Source: Macrotis lagotis
Lineage: Eukaryota > Chordata > Mammalia > Peramelemorphia > Peramelidae
Reading direction: 5' to 3'
NCBI RefSeq assembly: GCF_037893015.1
Contig: NC_133658.1
Coordinates: 887,960,080 to 888,024,079, forward strand
DNA length: 64,000 nucleotides
Within the stretch, counting starts at the first letter, position 1; every line of letters starts with the position of its first letter. The notes below the pieces were generated by a model that had not been told where the DNA came from, searched no databases, and worked only from the letters and a program-made list of their open reading frames with translations. A program made the translations under genes and the position numbers. Positions 10,377 through 20,576 of the stretch are shown here, one piece after another.

Positions 10377-10775
10377 AGGACATTTTACTTAATTTAAAAG
10401 TGATCTGTCCTGTTAGAATTGACTACTCCTGGGCCATAGGCATTAGAGATGGAAGGAACCTTAAAAATCATCATCTTTCCAACCTTTTCATTGACCAAAG
10501 GAAAGAATAGAGGACATTTTACTTAATTTAAAACTGAACTGACCTGTAGAATTGACTACTCCTGGGCCATAGGCATTACAAATGTAAAGACCCTTAAAAT
10601 CAAATTCTTTCCAACCTTTTCATTTACCAAAGGAGAGAATAAAGGATATTTTACTTAATTTAAAACTGATCAGCCCTGTAGAATTGACTACTCCCGGGCC
10701 ATAGACATTAGAGATGGAAGGAATCTTAAAACCATCTTCTTTCCAACCTTTATATTTACCAGAGGAAAGAATGTA
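10377..10775. repeat. Three tandem copies of a 133-bp MIR-like segment
   Basis: The phrase AGGACATTTTACTTAATTT recurs at 10377, 10511 and (as AGGATATTTTACTT) 10643, giving periods of about 134 and 132. Each copy contains GAATTGACTACTCC, GGGCCATAGRCATTA and CTTTCCAACCTTT. The GATGGAAGGAACCTTAAAA..CATC part and the trailing GAAATGAAGTAACTTGCC resemble a minus-orientation MIR/CORE-SINE, so an old SINE-containing segment seems to have been triplicated in place. Confidence 0.8.
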
Positions 10776-12149
10776 GGCTAGGAGAAATGAAGTAACTTGC
10801 CTACAGGGGTAGGACGTAAGCAAATAGGCCTGCCCTCTTAATATTTTTAGTGACCACTTGTTAGAAGAAAAATAGAACCTGTTTACACAATTTACAGCCA
10901 GCAAATATGTTGAAATAACTATATAACCTCCTGCTGTGGAGAAATAATGTAAAAGAAGCCAGAAGGATCAGTGTGAATGGAATCTATATTAATAAGCAGA
11001 GTCTAGCTCAAGACATTAAATGCATCTCACAAAACAACCTTTTGGAAAAACTACATTAAGGAAAAAAAACTAACTGAAGGGTATAAATGTTTTGAAATCA
11101 GACTAAGTGGTGGCTCCTAGATTGGGAATTTACAATATGAGACTTGGGGTGATAGTCCTCTCTCTCTCTGAAGCCTGCCACCTTCTCATCATAGGCAATG
11201 CCCAGAGTTTAACAGGTGATTATTCATTGCTAGTGGACTTGGATTCCCAGAGATTGTGTCAGCCCCAGTCCGGGGAGGGAGGGAGGACAGGAGGCCATGA
11301 GCCAGGCTCCTGCTCAGTGCATGGAGTCAACAAATATGGGCCTTTTTGTTCTTTCCAGCTGTTGAAACAATATATCCATAAACCCCGAGGGATTCCTGGC
11401 CAGCCAGGGTCATCAGGTGGGGAGGCCTCCATGTGCCATCATGCCATTCGTGAATGGGTTCACCGGCAGCAATGATGGAAAGTAAGGGGCCCCACTGAGC
11501 CGGAACTGAAAGAGGGAGGATTGGGTTCTTCCAGTGTCTGAAAGGGGTCCAAACCAGGAAGAGTGGATTGGGCCTCGGCTCCCTTGTCTGTCACTACTAA
11601 GGTCCCTTAAGGCTCTTAACCCATAGCTGATGGGGTGAGTTCCTCGGTGTTACTTCTATCACAGGGACAATTATGAGCAAAGAAACCTTAAATGGAGCAG
11701 TTAAACACCTACTATGTGCTAGATGCTGGCCTGGGAAGACAAAACTGAAGCAATCTCTGACTTTCAAGCATTGTTTACCTTCGGCTAGGGAAGATGCAGC
11801 AGGTTTGAAGGAGTAAACACAGGATTTATGAAAATAATCACTGTTATTGGGGAGGGGGGGATACTTAAGGCCTCTTGAAGGAGGTAGCCCCCAAGGGGAC
11901 CCATAAAGGGAACTAGGAATTCCAAGAGGCAGGAAAGGCTTTCCATAGGCAAGGGAAGACAAGAAGCAGGAGAGGAAATATCCAGTCTGGAGGAAGAACC
12001 AGTGGACCACTTTGACTGGGACAGGGAATTATAGAAATAATAGAAATCTTCTTGGAATAATGTTTATAAATATACAAAAATAAAATGCATATGATCAGAG
12101 AGAGAAAAGTTATGGTGAAATGCTGCAGTTATGAAAATATCTTTAAAAA
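10776..12149. other. Gene-free interval
   Basis: No exon, RNA gene or clear mobile element was found. A short stretch near 11700-11760 (CACCTACTATGTGCTAGATGCTGG) resembles the 3' end of an L2-type repeat. A 122-codon frame at 11107-11475 shows no recognisable domain. Confidence 0.5.
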
Positions 12150-12159
12150 CTATTTTCTG

Positions 12160-12308
12160 GGGCGGCTAGGTGGCACAGTGGACAGAGCACCAGCCCTGGA
12201 GTCAGGAGTACCTGGGTTCAAATCTGGTCTCAGACACTTAATAATTACCTAGCCGTGTGGCCTTGGGCAAGCCACTTAACCCCATTGCCTTGCAAAAAAA
12301 AAACCCAC
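12160..12308 (+). mobile_element. tRNA-derived marsupial SINE
   Basis: A full-length copy with tRNA-like boxes A and B, the LINE-like tail and a short A-run. It is flanked by the perfect 10-bp duplication CTATTTTCTG (12150-12159 and 12309-12318). Confidence 0.92.
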
Positions 12309-12369
12309 CTATTTTCTGAACCCCAATTAAATCGCCATGCTCCACTGTGATTTTTCGGGAGTACTAATT

Positions 12370-12660
12370 CAGAGAATCACAGTTTTAGATCTGAAGGGTA
12401 TGAAACTGAACTTTAGTGATTCTCCCCAAAATGACACAAGTACTAGGTAGAGAAAACGATTTGAACCCAGGGCTTCTGACTTTCCACATCCTATTCACTT
12501 GTCATTCTTGACTTTCTGTAAACCCAGAGGTCACAGAATCTTATAATTAGAGCTGGTGATCCACATCCACACCCTTATTTTAAAGATGAAGAAACTAAGG
12601 CTCAGGTTAAGTTTTGAAATCAAATCTTCAGATTCTAAATCTGGTGGTATTCTCCACACT
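12370..12660 (-). mobile_element. Old MIR-like remnants
   Basis: Two diverged minus-orientation fragments are visible by the AGAATCACAGTTTTAGATCTG and GATGAAGAAACTAAGGCTCA signatures. No target duplications remain. Confidence 0.45.
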
Positions 12661-14750
12661 CCTTTAGATTCTCACAGATTAGGTATGGTTTAGGAAAATC
12701 TCACCAGAATGAGTAGGGAATTATTTTTGTATTAGAACAAGCATGGTTGGCATTTTTATAGTCTTAGTATTTTCTTCACAATGCCTCTATTAAGTAAGTG
12801 GTGCAAGTATTTTAGGTCCCATTTTTCAGAGAAACCAGTGGTTATAGATAATTCATATAGGCATATTCTACAATCATAAAATCTCCACTTTGGAAAGGGC
12901 CTCAGACTCATGATAGAACAGACCATCCCACCTCCTGACCAAACAGATGAACAATGAGGGCAGATTGAGTTGTAATTTGTTTGGACACCTGGTTCAGGGA
13001 ATTGTGCTTGACTGTACATTTTTGCAACAGGTTTGGGTTTTTTACCTTTACTTTCACAATGGGGTGGGGGTGGGGGGGCAATTTTTTTTCATTTGAAAAC
13101 AAATTTTAGTTACAAAAATTCAACCTGTGAGCAAGTAAGAATTGCAATTGAACAACTGATCTCTCTCCTCCCATTGTCCCCTCCCACCAAAAAATAAAAA
13201 GCCCCTCAGACCTAGTCTACTCATCCCTGAACAGATATTCTCTCTCCAGTGATAGGGAACTCATCCCTCTTCTAGAACAGTACTCTCATCGCCAGAACCA
13301 CACTTCCGTGCCCTTGAAGTTGAAATCCATTTCCTGCCAACTCCTGCCCAGGCATCCTAGTAAGATGCCAGTCTGAGTGTTGATTCCTAGTCCTGCTCTC
13401 TGTATGTGTCCTCTCCCCTTATTAGCTTGTGAGCCCCTTGAGAGTAGAGCATGCATGTCTTTTCTCCAATTTCCAGGGCTTTGCATATAGCCAGCATCTA
13501 ATGGATGCTTTAACCTGTATTTCACTCTCCACAACAAAGGGACTGCAACAGCTTTTTGTCTATTCAGTATTCTAGTGCTAATTTGACAAATTAAGAAACT
13601 GCCACCCTGGAGGTAATGTCTGGGGCATGATAAGAGGCTGCCCATTTTCTTCCAGGGTTTATTATTTAAGGTAAAAGCAATAATAATAGTTGGCATTCCA
13701 TGAAGCATTTTAAATACAGAACATGGTCCTCCCATCCACCTGTGAAGCAGATAATGCCATTTGTTATTTCCATTTAAAAGATGGGAAGGCAGAGGCTCTT
13801 CAAGATGGAGTACATTTTGGGGCCTCCTGCCTCCAAGCCTGGGAGCTACATTTAGAACAGCAAAAGGTTTGGACTGCTCATGGTTATTAGGGGAAACAAA
13901 AATTCTGAACTTGGTTCCTATCTCCTGATAATTTAGCAACTGAAGTCCAGAAACTTGCATTTTATATTAAAAAAAATTAAACCAGATAGTAGAGGCTTTG
14001 ATTTTTTTTTTTAATCTTCCTGTGCCCCCTCCCACATTGCTTTCTCTTCAAAACAAACAAAAAAATTATACATTGGAACTTTGGTCTTTCCTTTCTGTGA
14101 TCTTCCTCTGAAATTTAATACTTCTGTGGAGGATTAGGACTTCCGAATGAACCAAATTGCACAGATACCAGGAATTTCTAAATTGGAATTTGAGGTGTTC
14201 TTGGAATTTCAGTCATTCTCATCACAGGTAGCCTGGTTTATATTTTTCATTAACTATGCCTTTTTGTTTTTTTTCCTGTTCTGCAGACAATTTCTCTGAC
14301 TTGCTCCTCAAGGATAGGGCATTGTACTTGTGTGATCTTGGGGAAAAGTCACAAGCTTAGTTTCATACCTAAAAGGAAGGGAGTAACCTCAAAGATCCCT
14401 TTCACATCTAAAACTGTGATTCTCTGTGTTAGTATGTATGAATGAATCCCTCACCCCCAGGAAAATCACAGTGGAGTAGGAGGTCTTAACTGGGGTCCAG
14501 AAACTCATTTTAAAAAATATTTTCATAACTGCATTCCAATATAACTTTTTCTTTATAATTCTATGCATTTCATTTTAAATATATTCACAAGGGGTGAATG
14601 AGTCTACTATGATTCTGACCTTAACTGAATAGTTTCTGTGATATCCCCAGGTACCATTTTTTGTTTGTTTCCTTTGCTATTTTCTTATGAAAACATTAAA
14701 TGCCCTCCTAATTAAGAACTTCTGTGCTGGTGGTAGGGAAATGATTATTT
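12661..14750. other. Gene-free interval
   Basis: No coding exon is supported. A 224-codon minus frame at 13286-13960 has no recognisable domain and overlaps MIR-like sequence (13660-13810). G, T and A homopolymers are scattered. Confidence 0.5.
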
Positions 14751-14754
14751 AGTC

Positions 14755-14935
14755 ATTTCAGTCATTCAGTCATGTTCTACTTTTTGTGATCCCATTTGGG
14801 TTTTTTTTTTGGCAAGGTGGTGGGGTTAAGTGACTTGCCCAAGGTCACACAGCTAGGGAAGGTCTGAGGTCAAATTTGAACTCAAGTCCTCCGGACTCCA
14901 GGCCCTCACTCTATCCACTGGGACACCTAGCTGCC
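14755..14935 (-). mobile_element. Marsupial CORE-SINE (MAR1-like), minus orientation
   Basis: It contains TTTTTGTGATCCCATTTGGG, then AAGTGACTTGCCCAAGGTCA and the reversed tRNA-like head ATCCACTGGGACACCTAGC. The middle core is shortened. The family name is from memory. Confidence 0.75.
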
Positions 14936-14995
14936 AAGGAAAGATAAAAGCAATGAAGCAATGAAGTGTGTTGAGATTGAGAAAGTATTAAGAAG

Positions 14996-15214
14996 GGGGC
15001 GGCTAGGTGGCACCTAGGTGGTGCAATGGATAGAGCACTGGCCCTGGAGTCAGGAGTACCTGGGTTCAAATCCGAGTCTCAGACACTTAATAATTACCTA
15101 GCCATGTGGCCTTGGGCAAGCCACTTAACCCCATTTGCCTTGAAAAAAAAACCTAAAATAAATAAATAAACAAACAAAAAATAAGTAAATAAATAAATAA
15201 AAATGTAAAAAAAA
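14996..15214 (+). mobile_element. tRNA-derived SINE with (TAAA)n tail
   Basis: A full-length copy whose head carries a small internal duplication (CTAGGTGGCACCTAGGTGG). The tail extends into AAATAAATAAATAAAC repeats and A-runs to about 15214. Confidence 0.9.
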
Positions 15215-15696
15215 GAGTAGCACAGTTTCCTAACTCTGCAAGTTAAGAAAGTAGTTATTGTTTGATAATATATCACATCATTTTATCTTCCTGAATCTTG
15301 GCTGTCTCAGTTCATTCAGCTACATTGGATTCAGTCTATTAAAGTGCTTGTGAAGGATCTCCTCTGTCCTTGGCAATGGAAAGAGGCTCTGCCTTCCAGA
15401 AGTTTCCAGTCTTACATAAATACAAATAAGTATGAACCCAGAATCAATTTGATGGGGCAAAAGATAGATCCTTGCAAAGGGTTCTAAGAACATTTGAGGA
15501 AGGGAATAGTTTTACCTGAAAAATGCCTGGATCAGAAAAAAAAGTGGGACTGAGAATAAACAGATAAGGGAATGCTCCATAAATGGAGGAGAGTCTGAAT
15601 ACAATAAGAGAGGGTGGAGGTGGCATGGGGAGTTCAGGGGAACCTGGAGGAACCCAGTGTGATTGAAAAAGAAAGGAAAATAATGGGAAGACAGCT

Positions 15697-15835
15697 ACGG
15701 ACACACAGACAGACACAAAGACACATAGACACAAACAGATACAGACATAGAGTCCACATAGACACAGCTACACACACAGACACAGACACATAGACAGAGA
15801 CACAGACACAGACAGAGACACACAGACACTCACAG
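15697..15835 (+). repeat. (ACAGAC)n-type simple repeat
   Basis: About 140 bases of imperfect ACACAGACAGAC / GACACATAGACA units, almost without G or T runs. Confidence 0.85.
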
Positions 15836-18002
15836 CCCCAATGAGAACAAAGAGCAATTTTGTGTCTGCTTTATTAAAAATAATGTATTTTAAAAAATCA
15901 TCACTTTTTCATATAAAATTCTCCCCTTTTGTTTTTCCTTGTATATGGAAAATTTGTGTCAATTGCTCATTATTGTCAAATTCACAATCAAAAATAAATT
16001 TTGAAGTAGTTTGGGATCATAGTTTCACAGACCTCAGTACCAGGCAAGGGAGAGAATAGCCATGGACGGTTGTTGAAGAGTGACATGGTGATGGCAAGTG
16101 AGTCAGCAGGGAGAGAGAGGACAGACAGGACAGTCCACATCCACAGATCCAGCAACCCAAATTGAAGGTGACTTCAGGTTTGGTAATAGGAAGTGAATGC
16201 AAGGTTTGAGTAATGATTTGCTTAGGATATTTTTAAAATCATTCATCACCAGGTTTTAATTGTCAGTGCATCAGGAGGCAACAGGATTCCCAAATGGATA
16301 AAGCTGGCCACCGAGGCTGAGATCCCTGAATTCCATTGAGACCGACAGCCCTCAGCCTAGTATCTCCATGGCAGGGCGACCTGTTCCGAGCCCCCCTAAC
16401 TTGACTGGCTGAATGACTCTGGGTGAGACACCTAACCTCTCTACAAAGATAAACTTCAGTGAAGGGACTTGGAGCCGTAGCCTGGGCGAGCCCTCTGGTT
16501 GTGGGAGAGAACCCTGGTCCTGGAGGCAGGGCCAAGGAAGTCTAAATCCAACCTACTAGCTGGGTGACTCTGGACAAGTCACCTCACCACTCTGCTTCAG
16601 TTTCCTCATCAGGAAAAATGGAAATCACGATGGCATCTACCTTCCAGGGTAGTTGTGAGAATCAGTTGAGTCCTATTATTAAAACACTTTGCAAACCTTA
16701 AAACACCCTAGAAATGTTATTACTCCTACTACTACTGTTCATTTCCTAGGCCCTGTTGCTAGTATTCTCAACTCTGTGGTTATTAAAGTTGAGGCCTGAT
16801 TTTGCCATCTCATCCTGTTGTCTTCTCTGTCTAGAGTTAAGGTCAACTCACAACACACATTTATCATGCTTATCATTCTTTCAGGCATATTGTAAACAAG
16901 TTAGTCAATCCCTTTTTTAAAAAAAAAATTTAGGGGAGGTAAAATTTTTTTTGTTATCATTTTGTTTCATAGCTAAATTACTTTCCCCAAATCCAAACAT
17001 CTTGCCCATAAATAATCAGCAATTTGGCAGGGTATGCTTCTGTAACTTAACCCCTTCCCCCCCTGGAGTAAATGTAATGATCAGCTCTCATTCTGGATCA
17101 GAGCAGGGAAGGATAGACGTTAGTGGAAGGAGGAAATCCTCCTCTCCCTCATAACTCTGTGAGAATAGTGCCAGGCTCCAAGAGATGCCAGTACTCCATA
17201 TTTTTTTCTAAAAGGAATTTATTCATTTTAATTTAAAAGGGTTTTTTTTTTGCTACCCCTTACTTTGATTGTATTTTTTGGATGTTCTGAGTAAGTTGGA
17301 GTGCAGGGAAATCTGTCTAGCTTTCTCATTCTGTGCTCATCAAATGGGCAGGCCAAAGAGATAGCCTTCACCCGAGTTGCCATAGTACACGCAAATCCAA
17401 TTACGCATTTGAAATTCCAGACAGCTGATAGGTGAAAGGGTTCCAGTTCGACCCACACACTCTTAGCTCCCCTCTTCAGCGTGTTTTGGTTTCAGTACCC
17501 AGTCTCTGAATGATGTAGACTGTTAGTCATTCAGATTGCTCAAGGAAGATGAGCTGTGGTCCCTGGCACTTCCAGATCGAACTTGACTGTAGTGCTTCCC
17601 CCCCTAAAAATATCCTGCTTCCTGGCTTTCCCCAAGCGCCTTTGTAACTTCTTGGACACCTCAGCTCCAAGCTGCTGCTCGGAATAGCTTCATGAGTAGT
17701 CTATCCATCTAAGGGCAATTCCAGATTGCAGCACAGCCTACCTGGCTGCTTTCTTTGAGGCCGGGTGCCGGCAGAATTCAAACAGGACCTCACAGCAAAA
17801 CAAATTCTCAGGGCGAGGGATGAAAAAAAGCTTGTTGGGTAAAATGAGGTTTATTGGGTTGCTCTGGAGCTGGGAGATGACAATGGGCCAGACCCAGCCC
17901 ATATTTAGAAGATGATATTCCAATGCAAATTTTTCCAGGTCAGGGACCCTGTGTGCTTTTTGTTTCTGTGTGGTCCAACCTATGCCCCCTAAAACGGGTT
18001 AT
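15836..18002. other. Gene-free interval with one clear MIR
   Basis: No exon is supported. A plus-orientation MIR-like copy spans about 16505-16745 (tRNA-like part, then CAGTTTCCTCATCAGGAAAA and AGTTGTGAGAATCAGTTGAG). Unique-looking blocks at 17220-17460 and 17710-17940 are not recognisable as repeats and could be conserved noncoding DNA, but that cannot be judged here. Confidence 0.5.
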
Positions 18003-18160
18003 CTTTTTATTTTTTAGGTTTTTGCAAGGCAATGGGGTTAAGTGACTTGCCCAAGGCCACACAGCTAGGTCCTTATTAAGTGCCTGAGACCCTGGATTTG
18101 AGCCCAGGTCCTCCTGACTCTAGGGCCGGTGCTTTATCCACTGTGCCACCTATTCTCCCC
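18003..18160 (-). mobile_element. tRNA-derived SINE, minus orientation
   Basis: It runs from TTTTTAGGTTTTTGCAAGGC through CCAAGGCCACACAGCTAGG to the reversed head CCACTGTGCCACCTATTC. It lacks about ten bases in the TAATAATTACC segment. Confidence 0.9.
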
Positions 18161-19139
18161 AAAAGGGGTTACCTTAACAACTAACTCTCACCCCACCCTG
18201 ATTCTATTTTTGGAAAACTGTCATCATCAACGAGTTTTTCCAGGTATTATGCCTGAAAGCACTTTGAAAATATTTGTTGACTGAGAAACGGCAAAAAAGA
18301 CCCTTAGGGTGAGTGAGTCTATTGATTTCTGAAAGGGCTTAGAAAGGGTTTCTTTCTTTCCTTTATGTCCCTAGCTGCTGTTGAAGTGACCAGTATGCAG
18401 CAGGCACTTAATAAATGCAGTTAGTTCTTTGTGAATTAACTCCCAAGGGTAAAACTAAAAAGGAAATACTGCTGTTCTGTAGTAGATGCCGATCCGTCAT
18501 TTGTAGAGATGGATGCAGAGAAGGACAGTGCCCTATGGGCTGGTAAGAGGGTGGGTCAGCCGGGGTGGAGAAGTTTCTGGCAGCCAGGTGTGAAAGGGTG
18601 GGCTGGGCCCCTCCATGGGGTGGGGGCTCCCAGGGGAGGCCCAGGGAGCTCAGTTATTGCACAGGAGCCAAGTGTTGAAGGTTTGGGCAGCTGAGGTTCT
18701 GGAACCCTCTCTGATTTCTCTCCAGGTGAGACGGGTGGGGCTTGGGGTAATTTATTTGTTTTTTAATGGTTTCAAGCTACAGGTATTGGTTTATTTCTGA
18801 CTTTACATAGGACAAAATTTAAGATAACTATAGAGGCAGTAGGAAAAGATGAAAATCCATCTGAAAACATGAATTTTAATAAATTCTCATATTGAATGAA
18901 TTGAAAGCCACATGTCTTTATAATCTTTGAGTATTCTTTAGCCTTTTTAGCAAATCAAGCGATATGAAAACATAACAAATTTTAACTGAATGCATGTTTG
19001 ATAAGGATGAAATCGCTCTGACGGTTCATGAAAGTCTATTTATATAAACTGGCCCTGAAGCCCTTGGGGTACTTGGGTGGGCAGAGTCTGACTGGACACT
19101 TAAGGGGCGTGTGGGGCTCGGAGACCCCAACTGAAGGGG
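18161..19139. other. Upstream flank of KLHL21, no gene
   Basis: AT-rich DNA without recognised exons or repeats, apart from a short L2-like end near 18390-18420 (CAGGCACTTAATAAATGCAG). Confidence 0.45.
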
Positions 19140-19269
19140 CTTTCAGAGCGGCGCCCCCCCCCCCCGAGAGTGGGTCTGTGGGGGCTGAGGCCCCGCCCCC
19201 CCCCCCCCCGTTCCTCCGGGCGGATGCCGGGGGGCGGGCCCGGCTGGGGGGCGTGTCCGGAAGGGCGCC

Positions 19270-19555
19270 CCGCCCCCGCCGTGACTCAGGGCGCCGCCCC
19301 GGCCGGAGCGTGTGACTCCGCAGGAAGTTGAGTCCGCGGGCGGGGGCGGGGCGGGGGCGGGGCCTGGCGGGGCGGGGCCTCGGCCACGTGGGCGGGCGGC
19401 TCTGCCCCGGGAGGGAAAGGCAGCGGCGCGGGTATTTATAGAGGCGGCGGCGGCGCGGCCGGGCCCAGCAGCGCAGCCCAGCCCAGCCCGGCCCCGCGGC
19501 CCAGCCCGGCCCCGCAGCCCGGCCCAGCCCGGCCCCGCAGCCCCGCGGCCCCGCC
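19270..19555 (+). promoter_or_regulatory. KLHL21: KLHL21 promoter and 5' UTR
   Basis: Visible elements are an AP-1/CRE-like GTGACTCA (19280-19287), an ETS-like AGGAAGT (19321-19328), a cluster of GGGGCGGGGC boxes (about 19336-19380), an E-box CCACGTGG (19384-19391) and a TATA-like TATTTATA (19433-19440). Transcription therefore probably starts near 19465, in a 5' UTR made of CCCAGCCCGGCCCCGC-type repeats. The start codon at 19556 sits in a strong Kozak context, CCGCCATGG. Site functions are inferred from motif matches only. Confidence 0.6.
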
Positions 19556-20576
19556 ATGGAGCGGCCGGCGCCCCTGGCCGTGCTGCCCTTCTCCGACCCG
19601 GCGCACGCCCTGAGCCTGCTGCGGGGCCTGAGCCAGCTGCGCGCCGAGCGCAAGTTCCTGGACGTGACGCTGGAGGCGGCGGGCGGCCGCGACTTCCCCG
19701 CGCACCGCGCCGTGCTGGCGGCCGCCAGCCCCTACTTCCGCGCCATGTTCGCGGGCCAGCTCCGCGAGAGCCGCGCCGAGCGGGTGCGGCTGCACGGCGT
19801 GCCGCCCGACATGCTGCAGCTGCTGCTGGACTTCAGCTACACGGGCCGCGTGGCGGTGAGCGGCGACAACGCCGAGCCGCTGCTGCGCGCCGCCGACCTG
19901 CTGCAGTTCCCGGCCGTGAAGGAGGCGTGCGGCGCCTTCCTGCAGCAGCAGCTGGACCTGGCCAACTGCCTGGACATGCAGGACTTCGCCGAGGCCTTCA
20001 GCTGCGCCGGGCTGGCGGGCGCGGCGCAGCGCTTCATCCTGCGCCACGTGGGCGAGCTGGGCGCCGAGCAGCTGGAGCGCCTGCCCCTGGCGCGCCTGCT
20101 GCGCTACCTGCGCGACGACGGGCTGTGCGTGCCCAAGGAGGAGGCGGCCTACCAGCTGGCGCTGCGCTGGGTGCGCGCCGACCCGCCGCGCCGCGCCGCG
20201 CACTGGCCGCAGCTGCTGGAGGCCGTGCGCCTGCCCTTCGTGCGCCGCTTCTACCTGCTGGCGCACGTGGAGGCCGAGCCGCTGCTGGCGCGCTGCCCGC
20301 CCTGCCTGCGCCTGCTGCGCGAGGCCCGCGACTTCCAGGCGGCGCGCTACGACCGCCACGACCGCGGGCCGTGCCCGCGCATGCGGCCGCGCCCGTCCAC
20401 GGGCCTGGCCGAGATCCTGGTGCTGGTGGGCGGCTGCGACCAGGACTGCGACGAGCTGGTCACGGTGGACTGCTACAACCCGCAGACGGGCCAGTGGCGC
20501 TACCTGGCCGAGTTCCCGGACCACCTGGGCGGGGGCTACAGCATCGTGGCGCTGGGCAACGACATCTACGTCACGG
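19556..20576 (+). CDS. KLHL21: KLHL21 coding exon 1 (BTB, BACK, first Kelch blade)
   Basis: It covers 340 codons plus one base, from [12 protein letters not shown] to GNDIYVTG, with donor G|GTGAGG at 20577. The open frame runs on to 20764 but is intronic past the donor. The [17 protein letters not shown] and YTGRVAVSG segments mark the BTB fold. GC3 is near saturation, in line with the CpG island. Confidence 0.97.

Noticed and set aside
12160-12308. tRNA gene in SINE heads here and elsewhere
   Set aside because: Boxes A and B are present but no cloverleaf or acceptor stem pairs; these are retroposed SINEs.
13286-13960. 224-codon minus frame as a gene
   Set aside because: No domain, no splice context, overlaps MIR-like DNA and has non-coding composition.
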